DNA of 64,000 nucleotides from Cacajao melanocephalus (taxonomy: Eukaryota; Chordata; Mammalia; Primates; Pitheciidae), in the NCBI GenBank assembly GCA_963573385.1, contig CAUYLG010071502.1, positions 1 through 64,000 of the forward strand, in the 5' to 3' direction. The notes beneath the pieces are model-generated. The model was not told where the DNA came from. It did not search any database and worked only from the letters and a program-made list of their open reading frames with translations. A program made the translations under genes and the position numbers. This document shows positions 24,857-35,430 of this stretch, piece after piece (the stretch's first letter is position 1; each line of letters opens with the position of its first letter).

Positions 24857-25204
24857 TTCTGACATTATTTTTTAGTTGGTAGGTTATTTATTACTGATTC
24901 AATTAGAGAGCTCATTGGTCTGTTCAGGAATTCTATTTCTTCCTGGTTCAGTATGGAAGGGTATATGTGTCCGGGAATTTATATATTTCTTTGAGATTTC
25001 CTAGTTTATATGGATAGAAGGGTTCAAAATATTCTCTGATTGTTGTCTGTACTGTGTGGGGTTAGTGGTAATGTCTCACTTGTCATTTCTCATTGTGTTT
25101 ATTTCAATCTTCTCTCTTTTCTTCTCTATTAGTCTAGCTAGTGGCCTATTTTATTAATTTTTTTTAAAAAAATAGTTCTTGGATTCATTGATTTTTTTTG
25201 AATT
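24857..25204 (-). mobile_element. Younger L1, inverted 5' part (ORF2 RT upstream region)
   Basis: The plus strand is reversed L1 ORF2: TTTTTAGTTGGTAGGTTATT, AATTCTATTTCTTCCTGGTT, and AGTTCTTGGATTCATTGATT. It is followed directly by sense sequence that in an intact L1 lies only some tens of bases downstream of the left end of this block. That geometry is the mark of twin priming: the left end of the inverted block is adjacent, in element coordinates, to the start of the direct block. Confidence 0.88.
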
Positions 25205-25333
25205 ATACAAAGAATGGCTGTTACCATTCCTGCTGAAACTATTCCAAAAAATTGAGAAGGAAGGTCTCCTCCTAACTCATTCTACAAAGCCAGCATCATC
25301 CTGATCCCAAAACTGGCAGAGACATGATAACAA

Positions 25334-25347
25334 CAAAAAGAAAGAAA

Positions 25348-25379
<32 letters not shown>

Positions 25380-25412
25380 GAAAGCGAGAAAGAAAAAGAA
25401 AGAGAGAGAGAG

Positions 25413-25443
<31 letters not shown>

Positions 25444-25446
25444 AAA
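25334..25446. repeat. Polypurine (GAAA)n/(GA)n tract
   Basis: About 113 bases of A and G with a single C at 25385. The tract is built of GAAA units and then GA units. It sits where the L1 ORF2 consensus has a short A-run before GAGAATTTTAG, so it grew inside L1. The Phe/Leu/Ser-rich minus-strand frames (61-100 codons) are its shadow. Confidence 0.97.
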
Positions 25447-26119
25447 CTTGAGGCCAATATCCTTGATGAACATTGATGCAAAAATCCTCAAAAAAAAAAA
25501 AATACTTACAAATCAAATCTAGAAGCACATAAAAAAGCTTATCCATCATGATAAAGTAGGCTTTTTCTCTGGGAGACAAGTTTGGTTTAACTTATGCAAA
25601 TCAATAAATGTAATTCATCACATAAATAGAGCTAATGAAAAAAAACCATAATTTCAACAGATGCAGAAAAGGCTTTCAATAAAATTCAACATCTCTTTAT
25701 GTTAAAACCTCTCAATAAGCTTGGTATTAAAGGAACATACTTCAATATAATAAGAGCCATCTATGACAAATTCATGGACAGTAACATACTGAATGGCTAA
25801 AAGCTGGAAGCATTCCCTTTAAAAACTGGCTCAAGAGACGGATGCTCTCACCACTCCTATTCAATGTGATATTGTAGCCATGGCCAGACCATTCAGGTAA
25901 GGAAAAAGAAATAAAGGACATCAAAATAGAAAGAGAGGAAGTCAAACTATCTGTTTCCAGAAGACATGATCCTATATCTAGAAAATGCCATAGTCTCAGC
26001 CCAAAATCTCTTTAAACAACTTCATCAAAGACTTAGGATACAAAATTAGTGTGTAAAAAGTCACTAACATTCCTATATAACACCAGTCAAGCTGAAAGCC
26101 AAACCACAATTACCACACA

Positions 26120-26120
<1 letters not shown>

Positions 26121-26159
<39 letters not shown>
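26121..26159. repeat. (AC)n microsatellite inside L1 ORF2
   Basis: About 19 uninterrupted AC units, replacing L1 sequence between ACCACAATTACC and AATATCTAGCAATACAGC. Confidence 0.97.
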
Positions 26160-26161
<2 letters not shown>

Positions 26162-27915
26162 TATCTAGCAATACAGCTAACCAAGGAAGTGAAAGATCTC
26201 TACAAAAAGAGCAATAAATCACTGCTCAAAGAAATCAGAGATGACATGAACAACAACAAAAAATCATTCCATGTTCATGGATAGGAAGAATCAATATCTT
26301 TATAATGGCTACATGGTCCAAAGCAATTTATAAATTCAATGCTCTTTGTATTAACATTACCATTGACATTCTTCACAGAATTAGAAAAAAAAACTATTTG
26401 AAAATTTAGTCAGAAGAGAGTCCAAATAGTCAAGGCAATAGTAAGCAAAAAGAACAAAGTTGAAGTCATCCAGCTACCTTATTTCAAACTATATCACATG
26501 GCTACAGTAACAAAAACAGCATGGCACTAGTACAAAAACAGACACATAGAGCAATGGGACAGAACACAGAAATAATGCTGCACACTTAAGACTATCTGGT
26601 CTTTGAGGTTGTAAAACACGCAATGGAGAAAGGACTTTCTATTCAATAAATGGTACTGGGAAAACTGGCTAGCCATATGCAGGTGATTAAAACTGGACCT
26701 CTTCCTTACCCCATATACAAAAATTAACTCAAAATGGATTAAAGACTTAAATGTGAAAACCAAAACAACAAGAAACCTGGAAGACAACTTAGGCAATACC
26801 ATTTTGGAATAGGAATGAGCAAAGATTTAATGAAGAAGACACCAAAATCATTTGCAACAAAAGCAAAAAGTAGCAAATGGGATCTAAATAGCTTCTGCAT
26901 AGCAAAGGAAACTATCAACAGAGTCAACAGGAAACTTATGAATGGGAGAAAAATTTTGGAAACCATGCATCTGACAAAGGTCTAATATCCACCATCTATA
27001 AGGAACTTAAACAAATTTACAAGAGAAAAACAACACCATTTAAAACTGGGCAAATGACATAAACAGATACTTTCTAAGAAGACACACATGCATCCAACAA
27101 TCATATAAAAAAAGATCAGCATTACTGATCATTAGAGAAATGCATCTCAAAACCCCAATGGGATACCATCTCACAGTAGTCAGAATGGCTATTATTAAAA
27201 AGCAAAAAAAATAACAGATGCTGACAAGGTTGTGGAGAAAAGGGATTGCTTATACACTGTTGGTCAGAGTATAAATTAGTTCAACCATTGTGGAAGACAG
27301 TGTGGTGATTCCGCGAAGACTTAAAAACAGAAATACCATTCGACTCTGCAATCCCATAACTGAGTATATACCCCCAAAATATAAATCATTCTATCATAAA
27401 GACACATGGAAGAATATGTTCATTGTAGCACTATTCACAGTATCTAAGACCATGGAATCAACCTAAATGTTCATCAATATCAGACTGGATAAAGAAAAAA
27501 TATATATTTTCTTTATATATATATATTACACATATATACCATGGAATATTACATAGCCGTAAATAAACAAGATCATGTCTTTTGCAGGAATATGGATGGA
27601 GCTGGGGGCCATTATCCTTAGCAAACTAACACTGGAACAGAAAGCCAAATACTGCATGTTCTCACTTGTAAGTGGGAGCTAAATGATGAGAACACATGAA
27701 CACATAGAGGGGAACAACACACACTGGGGCCCATTGGAGGGTGGAGGATGGGAGGAGGGAGAGAATCAGAAAATATAGATAATGAATTCTAGGCTTAATA
27801 CCTGGGTGACAAAATAATCTGTATAAAAAAACTCTCACGGCACAAGTTTACCAATATAACAAACCTGCACATGTACTCCTGAACTTAAAATAAAAGTTAA
27901 ATTAAAAAAAAAAAA

Positions 27916-28215
27916 TGGGCCAATGATCTAAACAGACATTTCTCAAAAGAAGACATACAAATGGCCAACAAATATTTAGAAAAATACTCAACATCATGAA
28001 TCATCAGAGAAATGCATTTCAAAAGCACAGTAAGGTGTCATCTCATTTCATTTAGAAGGGCTATTATCAAAAAGACAAAAAATAAATGCTGGCAAGGATG
28101 CAGAAGAAAGTGAACTCTCATACATTATTGGTGGGAATGTGAAATGTATAGCCACAGTGGAGAACAGTGTGGTAATTCCCCAAAAACCTAGAAACAGAGC
28201 TACCATATGGCTTTC
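27916..28215 (+). mobile_element. Older L1, inverted 5' part, second segment
   Basis: Sense L1 continuing exactly from 24856: GGGCCAATGATCTAAACAGA, AACATCATGAATCATCAGAG, TTGGTGGGAATGTGAAATGT, ending at ACAGAGCTACCATATGG. That end is roughly 130 bases upstream, in L1 coordinates, of where the antisense 3' part at 24617 begins. This fits a twin-primed insertion with a deletion at the switch point. Confidence 0.85.
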
Positions 28216-29318
28216 TTTCTTGAACAGAAGAACCAGTAGGTAAGTTACATGTTTTTTCAGAACTCTTTGTATCTCAGATTTTCACTGAGGTTAAGAATCC
28301 ACAAAATATTTATGACTCTAAACTGCAAAATAAATTTTCAGGGACAATGATAAATTTTTAATGCCACTTTCCTTTTTACTCTCTGCTTACCTATTTACAT
28401 GTATGTACACATGCCATATTCATATTTTAAACAAAATATGCAATATATAGTATAAAAACATGCAGATAAATATTTTTTCTAAGGAGAAAAACTGAAAAAG
28501 AGACTTTCATAAATCCACAGTAAATAGCAAGGACTTCCTCCATTGCCATTGCTCCTTCAAGTACTTCTTATCTTCTCCACACCACTGCTCTAGTTTTTCA
28601 GTCACTGCTAGTCACCAACTCTGCCTGGTCTAGAAATCCATCACAATCCATCTGACACATCTTCTGCAAAAGCCATAATCATGACCAGGGGAACCAGGGA
28701 GGGCATATTACTACCATAAGTGACCTCTGACCTTTATACTTAAGTTTTAAAGACAAGAGTGGCAGGATAAAAATGAAAAATGTGGAGTTACATATATACA
28801 TCCATCTTAAATTTTACAAAATTATACTTTTTCCCAGTTGGCTACAAAAAAATATGATTTTATCATTTAGCAATCCTTAATAATCTACATTATAATTTCT
28901 TTCTTTGCTTTTATTTTATCCTTATTTACATGTTTTCAACAAAGCACTGCCTGCATATGTGCAGACTGAAGAACTCCTCAACAAATAATCATTTATGAGA
29001 GTATATCCTAGAAAATCTCATAGTTAAACAGGCTCTATTATCATAAGTGACAGGGAAGAGTCAGGCAAAAGTCAGCCAGTAACTCTCACCTCCCTGGAAA
29101 GCTGGACGTTGGCTAGATTTAACATTTCATGAATTTCACAAATGACAACCATATACTCTTCCTTGAAGTGACATAGTAAAATAATAGTAGGGAATTTCAA
29201 AGCAGTTAGAAACTCATGACTTCCCCTGTAAACAGTGTTTTTAAGTGGATGCACATCTCTTGGTTAGAAATAGTAACCTGAAAGTTGCATTATTTACGAC
29301 ACACTTTCATATACATAC
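28216..29318. other. Unassigned sequence
   Basis: Old, non-repetitive-looking sequence. Nothing recognised on either strand. Confidence 0.5.
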
Positions 29319-29331
29319 TGCCACCTGCTGG
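29319..29331 (-). promoter_or_regulatory. CTCF-type binding motif
   Basis: TGCCACCTGCTGG on the plus strand, that is CCAGCAGGTGGCA on the minus strand. This agrees at every position with the core consensus CCASYAGRKGGCR, to which CTCF binds in vertebrate genomes. It lies in sequence with no recognised repeat. A motif match alone does not show occupancy. Confidence 0.55.
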
Positions 29332-29714
29332 TAACTGTGTATATATCAGCCCACCAAAAGTCCTAAATCTTGATTTTTCGAAAGACTAGTTGTTTCAAAA
29401 GCCCAATTAATCAGCTTTGGATTTTAATGACTCTTTCTGTTAATCATTAGAGAAATGTATTGATGTTAACATCTAGATTCAAGCAAATACTTATGGCAGC
29501 AATGAAGGGTTTTATACAGGGTTTTGTACTTTAATTAAATCAACATTTTTAAGACAAAACCAACCAATACTAGTGAAATATCTGGTCAGGTTTTTATAAA
29601 TACATTGACTAAGTAATTTGTAACAGTTTTGAAATCATTTCTATGACTTTTAGTTTACAAATTTTTAAAGTTAAAAATATATGTCATTCTTAATTATAGC
29701 TGCCATTAATGTGG
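29332..29714. other. Unassigned sequence
   Basis: Nothing recognised. Confidence 0.5.
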
Positions 29715-29860
29715 AGGGTGTATCATATCCCAACTACGTTCATTATCTCTTTCAATCCTTACAACAGCATTATGAGGCACTTACTGGAAAATCTTCATCT
29801 TTAAGATAAATTCAGTGAGACAAGCTGGTAAGTAGATTATAAATAGATCACTGAATATTG
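29715..29860 (+). mobile_element. MIR SINE fragment (weak)
   Basis: TTCATTATCTCTTTCAATCC, TTACAACAGCATTATGAGGC and AAGCTGGTAAGTAGATTATA resemble the MIR central and 3' regions. Confidence 0.5.
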
Positions 29861-32320
29861 TGAAATATTAGATGTCATTGTTAAATTAAAGTTGTCCTCC
29901 AAACTGGTTGACTTAGAAATTGGTAAACTGTAAGTTCCCAAAAACAGAAAACCATTTTGTTATTTTGTAATAAATCTAATTACTATCCTACATTTAATTA
30001 TAAAGGGCTCTATGTGACAAAAACACACATGAAGACCTGCAGCTATTTAAAAACACAAAATTGAACAATTAAAATATGTAGTCATATGATAGTATATACA
30101 ATCAGTAAAGGCCTTAAATGAAAAGTAATGCTGACACTTCAAAAAAATCATGCAGTATAGATTTAAATTAGGGAGAAAAAAACGTTGAAAATATTTCTAT
30201 GATGATGATTCCTATGTTATTACCTAATGTAAATACAAGAAATTATTTCCAAATAGATTCTAGTGATTTAATAACTAATAAAACAACAGGGACATTTTAA
30301 AAACATATAATTAGAAGACAAAGCAGTTTCTAAAAAAGACATATTAATCCATTTTTGAAAAGACTGTCAGTTAAATACTGAATGATGTTCCCTAATGTGT
30401 ATCCATTTACATGGATTTTGGAGACACAAATGATGTTAGAAGGATGAGAAACCTGATTTGTTTCACGATGAAGCACTGAAAAGTGCAATGTAAGACTTAA
30501 TCATATTTATAGTAACCATATGTTTTTTATTTTCTGGGACAGTCAGGGATATCATATTTGCTTTTCAATAAAGATGAACAGTTAAATTTATAACTAATAT
30601 GATTTCACTTTTATGCCTGTCGAATAATAAATCTATCATTTAAATAAATACAAAGTACAGTAAAAATGTTTTGTTTTATTGAATACACTCAATTTTTATT
30701 TGGCCAATATAATTATTCTTTGTGTTATTGAGCTGTTTCAGGGTAAAGGAATTCAATTGTATCGAGGAACAAGTATGATTTAGAACCTTGAATTTTCTAG
30801 TATGTCCAGAAATACCCAATCTTATAAAATGATGTAAAAAGTGACCAAGTGACCGTCTACGTGTAGTCAGGTTTAGAACCAATGAAGTCCTATGCTCTCA
30901 TTATCCTTTTACCTAGCTCACTAATTTGATACCCTATCTTTAGATGTCTACTCCTTTATTCAAAGTAAACATAGCTTTATCCACTTAAAATGGAATTTCT
31001 CTGTAGAAATTGATATGTATTCTGAGTTGTGCATTTAAAGGACTTACATTAGTTCATATGATCAGGTGTCATAGAATACTGAGAAGACAGTGTGATCCTG
31101 AAGGGAGAAGCAGAGGTAAACTTCATCTACCTTACTATTATGCTTATCTACATAATATGATGTTACTTTTTTTCAAATGGACCTAAGTTAAAGCTCATTT
31201 GTCATACTCTCCAGATGATTCCATAAACCGTGTAGTTGTTGACTCTAAGATTATTATAATAGAAATAAATTCCATGTTAAAAAGCTTTTTTCCTGAATTT
31301 TGACATTTAAATATAATAGCTGTACAACCTTTAAGACACATTATACATATGTGTTATTTTCTGTTCTCAAAGCTGTGACCAAGTCCATACATAGCTCATG
31401 TTATGCTCTCAAAAGTAAACTCCAAACCACATTTTCAACCTTCTGTTGAACGTTCTTCTCTGATTGTTAATTCAACACACATTTTGTTTTTACAAAATTC
31501 AATGAAACCCCCATCCATTGCCACACTCAGACATCAAAGAGGGTACATGTATGGATAAGGCATAAGTTATGTTCTTAAAAAGCTTATATGCTAAGAAGGA
31601 ACAAGTTAAGCATAGGGATATCCTGACAGGTATTTAACAATCAGCTCTTCAGGGAAAAGAGAGAGCCTGATTTGAAGCATTTGCCAATTTCTTTGGTGTA
31701 AATGCTCCCCCCATGACAGGTTTTAGGCTACCAAACTGAAGTCATTGAAGTAGGGGTTGGGAAGGAAATGTACATATTTAGCTTTTGCAAACTTGGAAAA
31801 GTTGGCACTAGCACACCATTGATTATACACACATTATTTCACACACAATGTGATAAATGATGTGTTCGAAGCATGTTATAGTGCTGAAAAAACACAGTAA
31901 AATATAAGGAGTTTTGTCAATCAAAATCAAAGAAGGCTTCCAGTAGGGCAAAGTCATGAACCCAAACCCAAAGTGTCATCTCATTATTTTCTCAACTTTA
32001 TTCTTTTCCTTATATGCTTGCTTATATTAAAACTAAAATAGTATTTTTAAAATTACTTAGAAGGAATACAATCTTAGATTTACCATTATTTCTTCTTCTA
32101 TTTTTTGTCTATCACCACGTGTTGAGATTTGAAGCCCCATTATTCTGACTTTCCTTAAAACATTGATGTGGATCCCCTGACTCTGAGTCTCAGTGACACA
32201 ATTCTTTTGCCCTGGTTCAAGACTATTTTCTGATCAAGATAAAGGAGACATCTATTTTGAAGATGTTGAAAGAGGTTATCTGCAGTTTAGTATTCCCTGC
32301 TTCACACTCGCCATTCATCA
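29861..32320. other. Unassigned sequence
   Basis: About 2.5 kb with no gene and no confident element. A GTAACCATATG...CTGGGACAGTCAGG stretch at 30513-30546 looks like part of a dispersed repeat, but I cannot name it. Confidence 0.45.
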
Positions 32321-32470
32321 TATCTATATTTTCTTTGTAATTATCTTCCTTCAATAACTTACAATTTGCTCAAGGGCAAATGTGTTCTCTTATTCACCAC
32401 AGTAGCCTTGGGACCTAGCAGATGTCTCATATTAGTCTTTCCAAAAATATATATTAAATAAATGAATTTC
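32321..32470 (-). mobile_element. L2 3'-end fragment, antisense
   Basis: AGGGCAAATGTGTTCTCTTA, TTCACCACAGTAGCCTTGGG, ACCTAGCAGATG and the terminal TATTAAATAAATGAATTTC follow the reversed L2 3' end ('GGGCAGGGACTGTGTC... CACATAGTAGG... AATAAATATTTGTTGAATG'). Confidence 0.6.
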
Positions 32471-33620
32471 TAAATAAGTATCTACTGAATAATTTTTTTC
32501 TTTATTAGTTCTCTATCCTTCTCCATTTTTAGTTTGCTCTTTATTTCCTTTATTAGACACTGCTCTTTTACCCACCATAACATGCATTCTCTCCCTCCTA
32601 AGAAACAAATATACTCAAAATGACAAGACTTGCAGCTAAAGGTTGGTCTTGGCTGGCCTCTCTGGGGCTATGTGACTATAAACGGCTATATGACTATTCC
32701 CATCCCATGATAAGTAAGTGGAAGTGCCTATGAGAAGTTCTATGAAGCCTTGTTAAAAAGAAGATGGTAGGCTTTCTTCACCCTTTTTGAGTTTTGTTGC
32801 TGGAACACAAATGTAATGACTCAATTTCCATCAGCCATGTTAGGACATGAAATGACTTTTTAAATGGGGGCCATGAACAAGATGGTGAAGTAGCAAGATA
32901 AAAACAACTTGTGTTTATGGCATAATTAAATCATTATATTATCTCTGAGTTAAATTTCTCAGAAATTAATTGACTGGAGAGAGAAAGAACACTGAATTAT
33001 CATAGAAACTACTATAATCATATAAATTGCTCCTATTTCTTATCAAATATATCATAACCCAATATTAACCAATATTGTTTCCACCATTTCTTGTTGTTCC
33101 AACTTTATTGTCCAAGTTCATTTTATTTCCTCTCAGAATCACCACTTGTTTCTATTATGTACTGTATATTCAGCCTAAACTTCTAAATCAATTACTGATT
33201 AAAGATTTCTCAGGGCCCAATATAATCTTCTTGGGTACTTGTACAGGTTTTGAGCCTCTTCAAGTATCATAGCCAGTATATCTGTATGTGGTTATTATCT
33301 TTTATTTTTGAAGCATTCTTCAGTTGTATTCCAGACATAGCTCAAGTTCTCCAAGGCAAAAAAAAAAAAAGCTCTTCCTTTATTCTGAAGATGAGGAACC
33401 ACTGCAAACAGACCCCTTTAGCAGATGTGTCTGTATATCGTATTTCTTTTATTCTGGGTTTAGCCTTTTCCTGATACATGTCACTGGGATTCATGACTAC
33501 ATAGAAATATCGGGTATGATTTACTTTGTGAAGGTTGAGACTTTGTCCACTTCATAAGATACTTGCCCCAAAATATGATGGTGTAGGTAGCTCCCTGGAA
33601 TCACAGATGTGGAATCAAGT
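32471..33620. other. Mostly unassigned; possible ancient element at 32600-32900
   Basis: The GCTGGAACACAAATGTAATG and AGCCATGTTAGGACATGAAA segments with AAGATGGTGAAGTAGCAAGA (32800-32902) resemble the order seen in a common old dispersed repeat, but the class is uncertain. The poly(A) run at 33359-33371 has no identified owner. Short frames at 33075-33777 show no domain. Confidence 0.35.
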
Positions 33621-33624
33621 AACT

Positions 33625-33785
33625 TATACGTATGAAATTCTTTATAGTTTACAAAGTATTTGCCATCAATTTTCTGATTGGATCCTCACAAAACCTAGTG
33701 CGGAAAGAACTAGCATTATTACTTATATATTGCAAAGGAAAGGATTGAGAATCGGGGAACTTGTCCAAAGAAAATAAGAATAATT
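33625..33785 (+). mobile_element. MIR SINE (MIR3/MIRb-like)
   Basis: TTCTTTATAGTTTACAAAGT, TCTGATTGGATCCTCACAAA and AGGATTGAGAATCGGGGAAC then TTGTCCAAAG follow MIR order (tRNA-derived half lost). Confidence 0.6.
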
Positions 33786-34274
33786 AAATTCGACACAGGT
33801 GTTTTTAATGCCAAGTCCTAAAATCCTTCATTTTAATTTTTTTGGACCTCTGTTGAGCCAAATTTGAACTTGGAATAAATTTATTATGAAGGTATTAGTA
33901 AAATCTTTCACTTTAATATCAATATGAAATTGTTAATTTCCAAGTATCTTTTGACTGCTTTAATGTTGAGTATGGACTAAGGTATGTTGCAGTTACTGAC
34001 TGGGTAAACATTTCAGTAGCTTAAAACTACAAAATTTTCTTTATTGATGGCTTGTAACACATACCCTGAGTAGATAACAGGAGTGATTTTTTATTAAGTC
34101 AGTCAGAGACACAGGCTGATGGATGCATCATCTTGATTCATGTGTCCACAATCACTGTCTCAGTGCTTGCTACAGGGCCCTGTACTGACAATTAAATGAT
34201 TTAACCTGAAAGTGACTAGCTTCACTGATGCTCATATTTTACCGGTCAACACAAGGCACATGGCCCCAAGGAAT
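33786..34274. other. Unassigned sequence
   Basis: Nothing recognised. Confidence 0.5.
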
Positions 34275-34640
34275 GTGTGTTAGTTTCCTAAGGATGCTGT
34301 AAATAATTACCATTAACTTAGCAGGTCAAAATAAAAACAATGACAAATTCTTTCACAGTTATGGAAGGCAGAAGTCTAAAATCAAGTCTTGAGCAGGGCC
34401 ATTCTCTCTCTGAAGGCTCTAAAGAGAATCTGTCCTCGTCTCCTCTAGTTTCTAGTGGTTCTAGGTGCTGCGTAGCTTGTGGCTGCCTAACTTCAGTATC
34501 TGACAGTGTCTTCACATGACCTTCTCTTCTGTTTTATAGAGACACCTGTAATTAGACTTAGTAGGGTGCAACCAGATAATCCAAGATTATCTTGTATTAG
34601 CATGTGTCTTGTTAGGATAAACCCTAAATATTCACTTGCC
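34275..34640 (-). mobile_element. Solo LTR, MaLR group (MLT1-like), antisense
   Basis: The plus strand starts TGTGTTAGTTTCCTAAGGAT, then has AGGCAGAAGTCTAAAATCAA, GCAGGGCCATTCTCTCTCTG and AGGCTCTAAAGAGAATCTGT, and later CAGATAATCCAAGATTATCT. All are in reversed MLT1 order. The far end fades near 34640. Confidence 0.78.
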
Positions 34641-34816
34641 ATTTGAATTTCATTTCTGCTGCTTTTGCAGAACTCATATAATATGACTTCAATTTGGGTG
34701 ACTGATTGTATCCTAGTTTCCCTTTGGGAATGGAAGTCAATACTTTCCCAGTCTCTGCACCCCCTCCCTACCCCTCTACTTAAGGCCAACCCACATATGT
34801 CCATATCTCCTATATA
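34641..34816. other. Short unassigned spacer between two LTRs
   Basis: Between the antisense LTR and the sense LTR. Pyrimidine-rich at 34750-34780. The 138-codon minus-strand frame at 34493-34909 runs through both LTRs and is not a gene. Confidence 0.45.
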
Positions 34817-35430
34817 TGAGATAGCAGGCAGAATTCTAAGGTGGTATCCAAGATTACTGCCCCTTGATTTACATATTCTATATGATCTCCTTCCATTGAA
34901 TATAAGCAAAATCTATGAAAATGATGAGCTATCACTCTCATGATTATGCCCTGTTATATGGCAATCGTTGTTTTGAAGATACAACATTCTTAATCAGTTG
35001 ACACTGAGTTATTGAAAAAGGAGATTATTCTGGGTGAGTCTAACCAAATCATGTTCACTCTTAAAAGAAGTCAGCAATTTGAAGCCAGAAACATTCACCT
35101 GCTAGCTTTGAGAAAGCAACAGGCCATAATGTTGAGATTGTCATGTCTCAGAGGATGATGGACATTCTCTAGTAGCTGAGGACCTCAGTCCTAGAACCAC
35201 AAGGAAGTGAATTCTGCCAACAATTTGAATGTTCTTGGAAGTGAATCTGAGCCACAAGTGAGAATGCAGACTGGCTGACACTTGGATTTCAGTTTTGTGA
35301 GATCCTGAGTAGAGAACCTTGTTATGGCAAACCTGAATTCTGAGCTACAAAACTGTAAAATAATAAATGAGTACTGTTTTAAGCTGCTACATTTGTTGTA
35401 ATTTGTTACATACCAGTAGACAAATAATAT
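34817..35430 (+). mobile_element. Solo LTR, MaLR group (MLT1J-like)
   Basis: Starts with GATAGCAGGCAGAATTCTAA and GGTGGTATCCAAGATTACTG, has a GAGATTATTCTGGGTGAGTC segment, CTGAGCTACAAAACTGTAAA and ATAATAAATGAGTACTGTTT, and ends TTTGTTACATACCAGTAGAC followed by AAATAATA. All are typical MLT1 landmarks. It lies head-out from the antisense LTR just upstream. Confidence 0.85.

Larger units (their letters stand above)
25205..27915 (+). mobile_element. Younger L1 (L1PB/L1MA-like), direct 3' part with poly(A)
   Basis: Sense L1 from mid-ORF2 (GTTACCATTCCTGCTGAAAC) through AGACACATAGAGCAATGGGA and CATGTTCTCACTTGTAAGTG, to the 3' UTR and CTTAAAATAAAAGTTAAATT with a poly(A) tail at 27904-27915. The 3' UTR type (TTAATACCTGGGTGAC) suggests L1PB or late L1MA. 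ORF2 is broken by substitutions, indels and two microsatellites, so no reverse transcriptase can be made. Antisense frames over it are artefacts. Confidence 0.93.

Noticed and set aside
25277..25579. Overlapping Phe/Leu/Ser-rich minus-strand frames
   Set aside because: They are the reverse strand of a polypurine microsatellite inside L1, open in several frames at once.
34493..34909. 138-codon minus-strand frame
   Set aside because: It runs across two MaLR LTRs in opposite orientation and the spacer between them.
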